Source: Clostridia bacterium
Lineage (GTDB): Bacteria > Bacillota > Sulfobacillia > SLMV01
Reading direction: 5' to 3'
DNA length: 58,469 nt
NCBI GenBank assembly: GCA_003551215.1
Contig: PUMD01000031.1
Location: 1 to 58,469, forward strand
A program made the position numbers and the translations under genes. The notes below the pieces were generated by a model. The model saw only the letters and a list, made by a program, of their open reading frames with translations. It had not been told where the DNA came from and searched no databases. Shown one piece after another: positions 9,385-18,490 of this stretch. The stretch's first letter is position 1; each line of letters starts with the position of its first letter.

Positions 9385-9413
9385 TTGACAATCGGACAGA
9401 CAGCTGTCAAAAT
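9385..9413 (+). promoter_or_regulatory. Putative sigma-A promoter of the nth-like gene
   Basis: TTGACA (9385-9390) is followed after 17 nt by CAAAAT (9408-9413). The expected transcription start near 9420 lies just upstream of the GGGAGG at 9423-9428 and the TTG start at 9438, which supports the shorter form of the gene. Confidence 0.45.
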
Positions 9414-9437
9414 ACAGGATTCGGGAGGCGAAATCAA

Positions 9438-10121
9438 TTGGAGCTGACCAGAACTGGCCTGCAGGACATTGCCCAGGAACTGAAGAATCATTACAATCAG
9501 GTGTCCGTTTACCGGGAAGATCCCCCAGCATCTGCCTTGCCTGACAGCGTCCTGGGTGTGCTTGTCAGCACAGTTTTGTCGCAGGCCAGCAATGACATTC
9601 GCACAAAGCAAATATATCTGCAGCTGCGCGCTCAATATCCCGCCTGGGAGCAGCTCGCAGATGAGGATGAGGCAGAGATCAGGCAGGTGCTCAAAAAAGG
9701 AGGCCTGTCCAGACAGAAGGCCGGCTACATCAAGGAAATTCTGCGGAGACTGAAAGACCGCTTCGGGGAATACTCGCTGGATGTTTTGCAGGATTGGGAT
9801 GATGAAGGGTGCTACAGCTACCTGACTGACCTTCCCGGAGTGGGACCTAAGACTGCTGCCTGCGTAATGCTCTTTGGTCTTGGACGTGATGTGTTGCCGG
9901 TGGATACTCATGTGGCGAGGATAAGCCGTAGGCTCGGTCTGGTAAGCGAAGGGGCAGCCCCGCAGCAGATTCAAAAGGAGCTGGCAGACTTCGTTCCCTG
10001 TGGATGGAGCCTGTCGCTTCACCTCGATATGCTTCACCACGGACGCAGCGTGTGCACAGCAATGAACCCAATGTGCGAGGAGTGTATCCTGGAGAGATGG
10101 TGCGACAAGCAGGGAGTCTGA
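9438..10121 (+). CDS. nth: Endonuclease III-like DNA glycosylase (HhH-GPD family)
   Basis: This 227-residue base-excision repair glycosylase/AP lyase shows a helix-hairpin-helix LPGVGPKTAA with the catalytic lysine, the catalytic aspartate in LPVDTHVARISRR, and a C-terminal [4Fe-4S] motif C-x6-C-x2-C-x5-C (CTAMNPMCEECILERWC). These mark the endonuclease III branch of the HhH-GPD superfamily. The chosen TTG start has GGGAGG 9 nt upstream and lies just after a good promoter; a GTG at 9342 would add 32 residues that look unrelated. The STVLSQASND segment differs from the E. coli LSAQATD, so specificity may differ from classical Nth. Confidence 0.88.
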   Translation: MELTRTGLQDIAQELKNHYNQVSVYREDPPASALPDSVLGVLVSTVLSQASNDIRTKQIYLQLRAQYPAWEQLADEDEAEIRQVLKKGGLSRQKAGYIKEILRRLKDRFGEYSLDVLQDWDDEGCYSYLTDLPGVGPKTAACVMLFGLGRDVLPVDTHVARISRRLGLVSEGAAPQQIQKELADFVPCGWSLSLHLDMLHHGRSVCTAMNPMCEECILERWCDKQGV

Positions 10122-10156
10122 GGCCTGCGATGCGTTCCCTAGGAGGTGACGGCCTT

Positions 10157-10921
10157 GTGAAACACAGCGCAATAAATCGTCAGCCAAGGGAAATCCAAGG
10201 GGAGCCAGAAAAGCTTCTGCTTGAGTATGCCCGAAGTGAAGACCCCGATCTCAAACGCGAAATAGCCAGCCATTACCAGGGGCTGGTGGTACATCTGGCC
10301 AAGGGATTTCTCGGTCGAGGTGAGGCCCTCGAAGATCTGATTCAGCAGGGTTACATCGGGCTTCTTAAGGCCATCGAGCGCTTCGATCCCGATCGCGGCG
10401 TGAAATTTACGACCTACGCCACACCCACAATTAACGGTGAGATCCGCCGCTATTTCAGAGACAAAGGCTGGGATCTGCACGTTCCTCGCGGTGTTAAGGA
10501 ACGGCAGTTAAGAGTCAAAGCTGCAAAAGAGAAGCTGATGGGACTCGGGGAGACAGATCCGAGTGCAGCTCAGATCGCCGAATATCTGCAGGAAGAACAG
10601 GGCGACGTTGAGAAGGCGCTCCTGGCTCGACGTGCCTACAACTCCTATTCCCTTCACAGTACTCTTTGGGATCAGGAAAACCTTCAACTCATGGAGGTAG
10701 TCGGGCAGGATGATGATGGCTACGAGCAGGTTATGAACTGTCAGGATATCGCTCAGGCTATAAGGCAGCTGCCCGAGCGTGAGCAGAAGATAGTCCAGTG
10801 GCGGTTTTTCGGCGATCTGACACAAAAAGAAGTTGGAGAGCGACTGGGTATATCTCAGATGCACGTAAGCAGACTTGAACGTCGGGCCCTCAAGACCATG
10901 CGAAAGCAGATGGTAGCCTAG
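10157..10921 (+). CDS. SigB/SigF/SigG-type RNA polymerase sigma factor
   Basis: This 254-residue sigma-70 family factor has region 2 (YQGLVVHLAKGFLGRGE, DLIQQGYIGLLKAIERFDP, GVKFTTYATPTINGEIRRYFRD), region 3 (VPRGVKERQLRV) and region 4 with a helix-turn-helix (LTQKEVGERLGISQMHVSRLERRALKTM). This pattern is shared by SigB, SigF and SigG of Bacilli and Clostridia. The GTG start at 10157 has AGGAGGTGA upstream; the frame extends further 5' but overlaps nth. There is no SpoIIAA/SpoIIAB-like anti-sigma partner beside it. It could be a sporulation sigma outside its usual operon or a paralogue with a stress role. Its stop overlaps the convergent ytrI-like stop by 4 nt. Confidence 0.87.
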   Translation: MKHSAINRQPREIQGEPEKLLLEYARSEDPDLKREIASHYQGLVVHLAKGFLGRGEALEDLIQQGYIGLLKAIERFDPDRGVKFTTYATPTINGEIRRYFRDKGWDLHVPRGVKERQLRVKAAKEKLMGLGETDPSAAQIAEYLQEEQGDVEKALLARRAYNSYSLHSTLWDQENLQLMEVVGQDDDGYEQVMNCQDIAQAIRQLPEREQKIVQWRFFGDLTQKEVGERLGISQMHVSRLERRALKTMRKQMVA

Positions 10922-11388
10922 CGTGATTGCTTGTCATCCTGCAGACTCACGTCAATAAAGAAATGGGTGGTAGGAGCTATTACCACAGTCTCAACCCGCA
11001 GCAGATAGCGGCTGTCCTGGTGGGTGATTTCCCGGTTATGATACAGGCTTTTGGCCATATCGGGATCAATATCATCGATCATTTGCCCGACCATTCCGTC
11101 TGATACCGACCTGAGTCTTTCCGTCAACTCAATCTGCACAGTTTCTGTTTTGCCATCGGGCAGGCCGGACAGGTGTATCTTGACTGTCTCTATCGCCGGG
11201 CGCGTCTGAAACTCCTGCAGCTGTTGTCTTAACTGCTGCATCTGCTGCCTCTGGTCGGTGGCGATGCTGCGAAAGAGGTCTCTTTGCACGGTCGCGCTTT
11301 CCAGCTGGGCGGCAGTCAGCATGGTTACCCCCGCTGCACCAACAATTACTCCCAGGGTAAAGGCGGCGAGAAATCTGCGGATGTTCAC
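10918..11388 (-). CDS. YtrI-like sporulation membrane protein
   Basis: This protein of about 156 residues has one N-terminal membrane segment (RRFLAAFTLGVIVGAAGVTML), a glutamine-rich coiled coil (RQQMQQLRQQLQEF), and a C-terminal beta-rich part. Its place directly behind YtrH and next to dnaE matches the Bacillus order dnaE-ytrH-ytrI, so I call it YtrI-like; sequence alone is weaker evidence. YtrI is a sigma-E-dependent membrane protein needed for efficient sporulation in Bacillus. The GTG at 11388 overlaps the ytrH stop in a GTGA arrangement, implying coupling; an ATG at 11406 is an alternative. Confidence 0.65.
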   Translation of the reverse strand: MNIRRFLAAFTLGVIVGAAGVTMLTAAQLESATVQRDLFRSIATDQRQQMQQLRQQLQEFQTRPAIETVKIHLSGLPDGKTETVQIELTERLRSVSDGMVGQMIDDIDPDMAKSLYHNREITHQDSRYLLRVETVVIAPTTHFFIDVSLQDDKQSR

Positions 11389-11708
11389 GGTGAGCCGGCC
11401 ATCCATTCAACAAGCAGGTAGCCCAGCTGAGCTCCGCCAAAGGCCGCGACCACCAGACTCATGTGTCGGAAGATGGCTGCTGTCTGCTGCCCCCATAAAA
11501 CGGAGTCAATCATTTTGATGGTGGCGAAGGTGCCGCCTAGCGCGGCCACGGCAGCCCAGGTCTTGAGCTGGTCGGCCAGATCCAGCATAGTGGTAGCAGG
11601 GTAGCCACCGGCCAGCAGAGCTCCCAGTGCACCCAGGACTGAACCGCCAAGCAGCATTCCGAGTGACATAAAAAAGGAAAGGACCATCTGCATCCAGAAA
11701 TCGTCCAT
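11385..11708 (-). CDS. ytrH: YtrH-family sporulation membrane protein
   Basis: This 107-residue, very hydrophobic protein has three membrane segments: MVLSFFMSLGMLLGGSVLGA at the N-terminus, TWAAVAALGGTFATIKMID in the middle, and MSLVVAAFGGAQLGYLLV near the end. It matches YtrH, a small sporulation membrane protein encoded beside dnaE in many Bacillota. The ATG at 11708 has GAGGAG 10 nt upstream. It is divergent from dnaE with only 97 nt between the starts, so the two promoters must overlap or abut. Presence of ytrH supports an endospore-forming host. Confidence 0.85.
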   Translation of the reverse strand: MDDFWMQMVLSFFMSLGMLLGGSVLGALGALLAGGYPATTMLDLADQLKTWAAVAALGGTFATIKMIDSVLWGQQTAAIFRHMSLVVAAFGGAQLGYLLVEWMAGSP

Positions 11709-11805
11709 AGGTAGTTTTCTCCTCAGAACAGTGTTGCCCTTTTTGTTAGCGGTACCGTTTGAAGTCTTATTCACTGAGGTCAGAGGATATGTGGGGAGGT
11801 TCATA

Positions 11806-14800
11806 TTGCTAGACGGAAAATCAAGTTTCACTCATCTGCACAACCACACCGAATACAGCCTGCTGGATGGAGCCGCCCGAATCGAGGAGCTGATCCAGCG
11901 AACAAAAGAGCTGGGGATGAATTCAGTTGCCATCACAGATCACGGAGTTATGTATGGAGTGGTGGATTTTTACCGCAGGGCCAAGGCTGCCAATGTGCAT
12001 CCCATAGTGGGATGCGAGGTCTATGTGGCGAGGCGTTCACGCCATGATAAGGATGCATCCCGGGACAGGGACCCCTACCACCTGGTGCTGCTGGCTGAGA
12101 ATCAAACCGGATATCAAAACCTGATGCGACTGGTCAGCCGTTCTTATGTGGAGGGGCTTTACTACCGGCCCCGCTGCGATAAAGAGCTGCTTTCTCAGTA
12201 CAGTGAGGGACTCATAGCCCTTTCGGGCTGCGTTTCAGGCGAGGTTCCTCAGCTCATCCTAAACGGCCAGATGGAGGAGACCCGCGATGCTGTGCGATGG
12301 CATCGCGACACCTTCGGGCAGGACAGCTACTTTCTGGAGATGCAGGATCACGGAATGGACAGAGAGCGACAGGTCAATGAAGCCCTCGTCCAACTGGCCG
12401 ATGAGTTTGGTCTTGGACTGGTTGCTACCAACGACACCCACTACCTGACTCAGCAAGACGCTTCTGCTCATGACGTTTTGTTGTGCATTCAGACAGGCAA
12501 ATCCCTGGATGATGAAAACAGGCTGCAGTTTCCCAACGACCGCTTTTATCTTCGTCCTCCCGAGGAGATGAAGGAGCTGTTTTCCGAGCATCCGGAAGCC
12601 ATAGCCAATACCGCAAGGATAGCTCAGAGATGTCAGGTGGATTTTGATTTCAATCAGCTGCACCTGCCGGAGTTTGATATTCCTGATGAATTTGCTTCCC
12701 CCCACGCTTACCTGACCCACTTGTGCCGTCGGGGCCTGCAGGAACGCTACGTAGAGCCGTCTGATGAAGAAGATCAGCGGCTGGCCTACGAGCTCAACAT
12801 GATAGAGGAGATGGGGTATTCGGGATATTTTCTGATAGTGTGGGATTTCATCCGTTTCGCCCGTGAGCGGGATATTCCCGTGGGACCCGGAAGGGGTTCT
12901 GCTGCTTCAAGTCTTGTGTCATACGTGCTGGGCATAACCAACATTGACCCGATCGCCTACGATCTGGTGTTTGAGCGGTTTCTCAATCCAGAGCGGGTGA
13001 GTATGCCTGACATCGACATAGATTTTTGCTATGAACGGCGCGATGAGGTAATAGATTACGTGGTCGATAAGTACGGTGAGTCCTGCGTTGCCCAGATAAT
13101 CACCTTTGGAACCATGGCGGCCAGAGCGGTCCTGCGAGACGTGGGGCGTGCCCTGGATATGCCGTACAGTCGGGTAGATAAGATAGCCAAGATGGTACCG
13201 GCTCAGATAGGAATAGATCTTGAGGAGGCCCTTGAGACTTCTGCTGAACTCAACGATGCGTACAATGAAGATGATGAAGTGCGCATGCTGGTGGATATTG
13301 CTGGTGCCCTTGAGGGACTTCCCCGTCACGCCTCAGTTCACGCGGCTGGAGTAGTAATAACTGAAGAAGAGCTGACGGAGTATATTCCCCTGCAGAAGAT
13401 GGGTGACGGGTCGATCGTGACTCAGTTCCCCATGGGAGTTCTCGAGGACCTGGGGCTTTTGAAGATGGACTTCCTCGGTCTGCGCACGCTCACTGTGATT
13501 GACGAGACAGTAAATATAATAAGGCAAAACCAGGATGAGAGTTTCTCAATTGATGAGATCCCCATGCGGGATAAAAAGACTTTCGAGCTTATTTCCCGGG
13601 GCGATACGGACGGTGTGTTTCAGCTGGAATCTTCCGGCATGAGGGAACTTCTTCGCGACCTGAAACCCTCGGCCTTCGAGGAAGTCATTGCAGCGGTGGC
13701 GCTGTTCAGGCCGGGTCCCATGGAGAACATACCAACGTTTCTGGAAAATAAACACAACCCGGAGGAGATAGAGTACCTGCATCCCGACCTCGAACCAATA
13801 CTTGAGGAGACATACGGAGTTATGGTCTATCAGGAACAGGTCATGCAGGTGGCATCTACCATGGCCGGCTTCAGCCTGGGACAAGCAGACATTCTGCGCA
13901 GGGCTATGGGTAAAAAGGACCCCGAGGAACTCGCTTCGATGAAAGAGGAATTCATAGGGGGATGTCTGCAGAAGGGGCATGAGCGCCAGGTGGCGGAGAA
14001 GCTGTTCGGTTTCATAGAAAAGTTTGCCCACTACGGGTTTAACAAGGGGCATACAACACCCTATGCACTGCTGGCCTATCAAACTGCTTACCTCAAGGCG
14101 AACCACCCGGTCCCATTTATGGCGGCTCTGCTTACCAGCATTATGGATGACAGTGATAAGGTAGCCAAGTATGTACAGGAATGCCGTCGCATGGGTATAG
14201 AGGTATCATCTCCTGATGTCAACCGCAGCAATCACAATTTCACCGTAGACAAAGATGTGATTCTGTTTGGGATGGCAGCCATCAAGAACCTCGGCTCTGC
14301 AAGCATTGAGGCGATAGTACAGCAGCGCAATCAGGAGGGCGAATACACCTCCTTTAGGGAATTTTGTGAGCGAGTTGATGCCGACAAGCTCAATCGCAGG
14401 GCTGTTGAATCCATGGTAAAGGCGGGAGCATTCGACTCGCTGTGTGAAAACCGGGCCAGCCTGCTTGCTGGTTATGAAAAGGTTCTGGCTTCAGCTCAGA
14501 GCGTGCAGAAAAGGAAAAAATCCGGTCAGGTATCAATATTCGATATGGTCGACGATGAAGAGGAAATATCCATGTCTCGACAGTCACTGCCGGATGTAGA
14601 ACCTTTAGACCCACCCGAAGCACTTGCCATGGAAAAGGAGGTTCTTGGAGTGTATGTCTCCGGTCATCCGCTCGAACAGTGGCGCGATGATCTCGAGCAG
14701 GAAATAACAGCCACATCTTCCCAGCTGCAGGACCTCACCGATGGCACCCATGTGGCGCTGGGAGGGTTGATAGTCGAGCAGTCGCGCATTCTTACAAAGG

Positions 14801-15240
14801 GCGGCGAGACTATGGCTTTTGTGACCGTGGAAGATATCGACGGTCGTTTGGAGGTAGTTGTATTTCCATCGGTGTTCTCAGACAATGCCGAGCTGCTGGT
14901 GGAGGAGAACGTGGTAGTAGTGACAGGTGAGGTATCCCACCGCGACGAGGATGTCAGCCTCATAGCCGAGACGATTCGGATACCTGGGGAAAACGGTCGA
15001 GTATATATCGAGATACCTCCGGGTACGCAGGATGCGGAGACTATTGAGCAGCTGAAATATATTCTTACCCAGCACTCGGGTGACACTCCGGTGTATCTGT
15101 GCCTGCACGAGTGCGACTGTGTTCTTCTGACTGGGAGTCGATTTCATGTTGACCCGGGTACGACGCTGCGCAAAGCCGTGCACAGAGTTGTAGGGCAGGG
15201 TGCATTTCACTACATCGATGCCGAACGAGAGGGCGCGTGA
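11806..15240 (+). CDS. dnaE: DNA polymerase III subunit alpha
   Basis: This is the replicative C-family polymerase DnaE, 1144 residues from a TTG start at 11806 (GGGGAGG 6 nt upstream). The N-terminal PHP domain keeps its metal-site histidines (HLHNHTEYSLLDG at about 10-22 and AITDHGVMYG). The polymerase active-site aspartates are in PDIDIDFCYERR at about 401-412. GPGRGSAASSLVSYVLGIT and the KGHTTPYALLAYQTAYLKAN segment are also typical. A helix-hairpin-helix region precedes a C-terminal OB fold (GGETMAFVTVEDIDGRLEVVVFP). This is the DnaE1 length class; the PolC type is not in the window. Confidence 0.96.
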   Translation: MLDGKSSFTHLHNHTEYSLLDGAARIEELIQRTKELGMNSVAITDHGVMYGVVDFYRRAKAANVHPIVGCEVYVARRSRHDKDASRDRDPYHLVLLAENQTGYQNLMRLVSRSYVEGLYYRPRCDKELLSQYSEGLIALSGCVSGEVPQLILNGQMEETRDAVRWHRDTFGQDSYFLEMQDHGMDRERQVNEALVQLADEFGLGLVATNDTHYLTQQDASAHDVLLCIQTGKSLDDENRLQFPNDRFYLRPPEEMKELFSEHPEAIANTARIAQRCQVDFDFNQLHLPEFDIPDEFASPHAYLTHLCRRGLQERYVEPSDEEDQRLAYELNMIEEMGYSGYFLIVWDFIRFARERDIPVGPGRGSAASSLVSYVLGITNIDPIAYDLVFERFLNPERVSMPDIDIDFCYERRDEVIDYVVDKYGESCVAQIITFGTMAARAVLRDVGRALDMPYSRVDKIAKMVPAQIGIDLEEALETSAELNDAYNEDDEVRMLVDIAGALEGLPRHASVHAAGVVITEEELTEYIPLQKMGDGSIVTQFPMGVLEDLGLLKMDFLGLRTLTVIDETVNIIRQNQDESFSIDEIPMRDKKTFELISRGDTDGVFQLESSGMRELLRDLKPSAFEEVIAAVALFRPGPMENIPTFLENKHNPEEIEYLHPDLEPILEETYGVMVYQEQVMQVASTMAGFSLGQADILRRAMGKKDPEELASMKEEFIGGCLQKGHERQVAEKLFGFIEKFAHYGFNKGHTTPYALLAYQTAYLKANHPVPFMAALLTSIMDDSDKVAKYVQECRRMGIEVSSPDVNRSNHNFTVDKDVILFGMAAIKNLGSASIEAIVQQRNQEGEYTSFREFCERVDADKLNRRAVESMVKAGAFDSLCENRASLLAGYEKVLASAQSVQKRKKSGQVSIFDMVDDEEEISMSRQSLPDVEPLDPPEALAMEKEVLGVYVSGHPLEQWRDDLEQEITATSSQLQDLTDGTHVALGGLIVEQSRILTKGGETMAFVTVEDIDGRLEVVVFPSVFSDNAELLVEENVVVVTGEVSHRDEDVSLIAETIRIPGENGRVYIEIPPGTQDAETIEQLKYILTQHSGDTPVYLCLHECDCVLLTGSRFHVDPGTTLRKAVHRVVGQGAFHYIDAEREGA

Positions 15241-15246
15241 ACACCG

Positions 15247-15630
15247 ATGTTTTACTGGTTTTGGAGAATACTGGCCTTACTTGCGTTGGTCCCGCTGGTT
15301 GAACTGGCACTGCTTTTGGAGGTAGGGCGTCTGATTGGAACATGGAGAACTGTAGCAATAGTGATTGTCACCGCCATAATAGGTTCTTACCTTACCAGTC
15401 GTGAGGGAACCAGGGTGCTCGGCAGGATAAAAGAGCAGCTTACCCATGGCACCGTTCCCTCCGATGCGCTTTTTGATGCAGCCCTGATTGGGGGAGCTGG
15501 CCTGCTGCTTTTGACCCCGGGTCTGTTAACGGACGTGATGGGATTTCTGTGCCTCATTCCTGCCACACGCACTGTCATACAGCGCTGGATAGCCAGGAGG
15601 GCGGAATCCTTCATAATGGATCGTTATTGA
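15247..15630 (+). CDS. fxsA: FxsA family membrane protein
   Basis: This 127-residue membrane protein has N-terminal segments (WRILALLALVPLVELALLLE; RTVAIVIVTAIIGSYL) and a C-terminal hydrophobic GLLLLTPGLLTDVMGFLCLIP, which is the FxsA (PF04186) signature. E. coli FxsA lessens exclusion of phage T7 by F plasmids, but its normal role is unknown. It starts 6 nt after dnaE, so the two are probably cotranscribed. A convergent tRNA-Leu gene lies 10 nt downstream. Confidence 0.88.
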   Translation: MFYWFWRILALLALVPLVELALLLEVGRLIGTWRTVAIVIVTAIIGSYLTSREGTRVLGRIKEQLTHGTVPSDALFDAALIGGAGLLLLTPGLLTDVMGFLCLIPATRTVIQRWIARRAESFIMDRY

Positions 15631-15640
15631 ACAAAAAATG

Positions 15641-15726
15641 TGCCGAGGGTGGGATTCGAACCCACAAGGGGCAAAGCCCCATGCGATTTTGAGTCGCACG
15701 CGTAGGCCAATTCCGCCACCTCGGCA
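15641..15726 (-). tRNA. tRNA-Leu (anticodon CAA)
   Basis: On the minus strand an 86-nt class II tRNA begins TGCCGAGGTGGCGGAATTGG and ends CCTCGGCA with a 7-bp acceptor stem. The anticodon loop CTCAAAA gives CAA (reads UUG). It has a long variable arm (GGGGCTTTGCCCC region) and a GTTCGAATC T-loop. CCA is not encoded. A T-run follows directly on the minus strand. Confidence 0.95.
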
Positions 15727-15741
15727 CTTTTCATGAGACAC

Positions 15742-15771
15742 ATTATATCAAAGCTCCTTATAGGCGTCCAA
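15742..15771 (-). promoter_or_regulatory. Promoter of tRNA-Leu(CAA)
   Basis: On the minus strand TTGGAC (15766-15771), an 18-nt spacer ending in an extended TGA, and a perfect TATAAT (15742-15747) lie just upstream of the tRNA 5' end. Confidence 0.65.
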
Positions 15772-15980
15772 CGATAATGCAATCACTGTTGAAAGGATGC
15801 AGGTTATCAGCTTGCAGAACGGTTTTCGCTGTTTTGGCTGCTCAGGTCTTGGGAGTCTGACAGCTGGTTGTCAAGTTTTTCTGCTTTCACAGCCCCTTCC
15901 TTCTGAACGATAATCACATAATCCTCGGGTGGATGCATAGCATACCAAAGACACACTATCAATCGCAGTAGAGGAATGAT

Positions 15981-17528
15981 ATGGTCATGAAATGTCTGAG
16001 GATTGCATTTGTGGGCTTGCTATGTCTTGCATTAGCGCTGTTGTCACTCCCTTTGTCTGTTTGTGCAGACAGTACTGAATCTGAACAGGGACGGCACCCG
16101 GATGCTTGCACTGCTGATCTATGCGACATGCAGGGAGTGCTGCCCGCTGAATATCACGAAAACGGTCTGCTCATCAATATACCGGGCCGTTATCTTGTGG
16201 TAATTCAGCAAGGCGAGGTCCTCAGGCGGTACCCAATTGCCGCGGGCAGTCCTCAAACGCCGACTCCGCAGGGGCAGTTTGAGGTTATCAATGCAGTGAG
16301 GGATCCGTGGTGGTACCCCAATGACAGGCAGCCCGTTCCTGCTGGACCCGATAACCCGCTTGGTCCCTGGTGGCTGGGTCTTAATTTGCGGGGTTACGGC
16401 ATTCACGGCAACAACAATCCTTCCTCCATAGGGAGTCTAGTTTCGCAGGGATGCATAAGGATGGCCAACCCGGACATAGCCGAACTGGTTGAACTCGTCG
16501 AAAGAGGAACGGTAGTGAACATAGTATACGAGACCGTAACACCCGTGCCGGTTGCAGACGGTGAGGAGATAGAGTGGCATCTGGGTGTATATACTGATGA
16601 CTACGGCAGGGATAACTCGTCCGTCTACAGCCGTGTAGACGACCTGCTGAAAGACTCAGGCCTTTATCTACCCCCCGAGTCGATGGTTGCATTGCAGCAG
16701 GTACAACAGGAGGCAGACAGCTCTGTATCTCTGGAGGTACCGCTGGGTTATCTACCCGCGGATGCAAAAGAGTGGGCCTTTTCTGAAGGTCTGCCATGGT
16801 TTTTCAACGGCAATCTGATGACATCACCGGCAGTGCTGCGGGGGGATGATGAGTTGCATGTCCCCCTGGGGGAATTTCTTCAGCCTCTTTGTGAGCTTAC
16901 CGGAGAGTTTCCCGACATTGAAGTAACAGTACAGGATACAGAAAAAGTCAAAAAGCCGATAGTCTGTCAGATTAAAGGAAAGAGCCTGATAAGTCTTGAT
17001 AGTTCAGAGGAGATCAGCTGGTCTGCCTTGTCAGAGCAGGCGGAGTCAGATGGTGACACTCATCAAGATCCGGACAAAGCACCTTCTCTGACAGCAACGG
17101 TCAGGTTATCTGATAGCCCGGGATTGAGTGTTTTTTCGGAGCGGGACGTAAAACTGCATGGAATATTATATCGTGACGAGGTATACGTGCCGTTTTTCGA
17201 CGCCGTGGGTGAGATGAATGTGGCTGCCGATAGTACCGAATTGGGGGCGTGGTATCGGGCCACCACCCTCTACCTCTCCGAGCAGTTGGTGGCCGTTTTC
17301 CCACCCTTCCCGGGCGATGAGTCAGGTCGTATACCGGCTTCAGTGCTGAAGGATGTCTTCGGCAGGAGGATCATTGTCAGAGATGACAAGGTTGCCTTTC
17401 TGCGCAACACCCTTCAGGACGTCGAATGGATTGACCAACAGCCCTGGATCAGCGCCGAAGAGGTGGCCGACATTATTGGATGGGATAGTGAAGTAAGTGA
17501 GGTTTCTATCAAATTGCTGCCCAGATAA
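15981..17528 (+). CDS. Secreted L,D-transpeptidase (YkuD) with C-terminal extension
   Basis: This 515-residue exported protein has a signal peptide at about 1-29. The YkuD catalytic domain spans about 50-185, with the histidine at about 142 (GYGIHGNNN) and the nucleophilic cysteine at about 158 (SQGCIRMAN). These enzymes make 3-3 cross-links or attach proteins to peptidoglycan outside the membrane. The remaining 300 residues contain repeated stretches such as VPLGEFLQPL and VYVPFFDAVGEM that resemble copper amine oxidase N-terminal-like (stalk) domains common in Clostridia. The start has GAGGAATGAT upstream. The gene is monocistronic; the next 960 nt hold no intact gene. Confidence 0.9.
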   Translation: MVMKCLRIAFVGLLCLALALLSLPLSVCADSTESEQGRHPDACTADLCDMQGVLPAEYHENGLLINIPGRYLVVIQQGEVLRRYPIAAGSPQTPTPQGQFEVINAVRDPWWYPNDRQPVPAGPDNPLGPWWLGLNLRGYGIHGNNNPSSIGSLVSQGCIRMANPDIAELVELVERGTVVNIVYETVTPVPVADGEEIEWHLGVYTDDYGRDNSSVYSRVDDLLKDSGLYLPPESMVALQQVQQEADSSVSLEVPLGYLPADAKEWAFSEGLPWFFNGNLMTSPAVLRGDDELHVPLGEFLQPLCELTGEFPDIEVTVQDTEKVKKPIVCQIKGKSLISLDSSEEISWSALSEQAESDGDTHQDPDKAPSLTATVRLSDSPGLSVFSERDVKLHGILYRDEVYVPFFDAVGEMNVAADSTELGAWYRATTLYLSEQLVAVFPPFPGDESGRIPASVLKDVFGRRIIVRDDKVAFLRNTLQDVEWIDQQPWISAEEVADIIGWDSEVSEVSIKLLPR

Positions 17529-18490
17529 ACGGCTGCTGTGTGACGTCGGTGCCGCGACAGGCCAGCTGAGCACTTTGATTTTGAATCTGACCTGCAAACC
17601 AGTGTGGCGGGACCTTCCCGTACGACGAGGATCCCGCCTGCTTTGTTCAGACCGAAAACCAGCCGCCGTCTATGTATATCACCTGTAACTGCAGGCAGCT
17701 GATGCCAAAAGTAGAAAGACTCAGTCAAGCTCGCCTTTCCGTCCGGTGCGCTGCACGGGACACTGATGGTTGACGAATTCCTCAAACTCCGGCAGTGCAT
17801 TACATCTTCGGTCATCTCGGTAAAGACAACCCCCCGGGGGCCGATGGCATTGACGGTTTTATTGTGCCTTGCCCATTCTGCACCCACTGCGTGGTGAAGG
17901 TGTTGAGCCACCTTTGGATGCTTGATAAGCGGATGCCGGCATGTAGATATTTTCCACCGCACCGTACATGGAAGAAATATAGATGATCTTTCCGTGTTCC
18001 TGCCTGATTATCACCATTGCTTCGTATAGTGTGAAGAGAAAGACGTCGATAAGATTAAGGGTCGATCGGAGACGGAGAGCTCTTCTGGGGGATGCCACAC
18101 TGACAGAAAACTGAAGAACTACTCTTTGACAACGTATCGACTCATCAGGATGCCTGAGTATTTTTAGATTGCCATTTTGGGGATCAGCGGCTTGCCAAAA
18201 GCAATCAGCGGTACAGTATTCACAGCTGACGTCAGAGCCCCTGATGTTGTCTGCTGCTTTCTTTCTGTTTTTTTGTTCAGAAGGTGCTATTGTGCTGAGA
18301 GCGCCGAACACCAGGCAAAGGCAGACATGTTTGGCCTATCCTGGGCAGGTCCAGTCGTCTGATACCGACGCTGTCCGATAGCCGGCCTTTTTTGTTATAC
18401 TTACTAATTGGACAGCTGATTGGGTGTGCTTGGTCAGGTATTGTTTGTGGAAAGTTTACTGCATAGCTGGGGATAGCGGGAGGAAAGAGC
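17529..18490. other. Gene-poor interval holding a decayed dehydrogenase
   Basis: No intact gene lies between the L,D-transpeptidase and the ECF sigma factor. The left half contains the minus-strand SDR remnant annotated separately. From about 18060 to 18490 I see only short frames. A TGTTATACT extended -10 lies near 18390 and may belong to the sigma factor promoter, but no convincing -35 accompanies it. Confidence 0.5.
17647..18060 (-). pseudogene. Decayed short-chain dehydrogenase (SDR/FabG-like)
   Basis: Reading the minus strand, three frames together give a recognisable SDR C-terminal half. First comes GKIIYISSMYGAVENIYMP with the catalytic Y-x3-K as AYQASKGG. A frameshift follows, then AVGAEWARHNKTVNAIGPRG and VVFTEMTEDV. 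Another shift gives EFVNHQCPVQRTGRKGEL, and the last shift gives VIYIDGGWFSV and a stop. A stop codon also interrupts the part after GEL. The Rossmann N-terminal half (TGxxxGIG) is missing. The gene is a non-functional remnant, closest in feel to gluconate 5-dehydrogenase or 3-oxoacyl-ACP reductase type SDRs. Confidence 0.8.

Noticed and set aside
9258-10187. 309-codon minus frame opposite the endonuclease III-like gene
   Set aside because: The plus strand carries the HhH, catalytic Asp and FeS motifs; the minus frame is cysteine- and histidine-rich noise.
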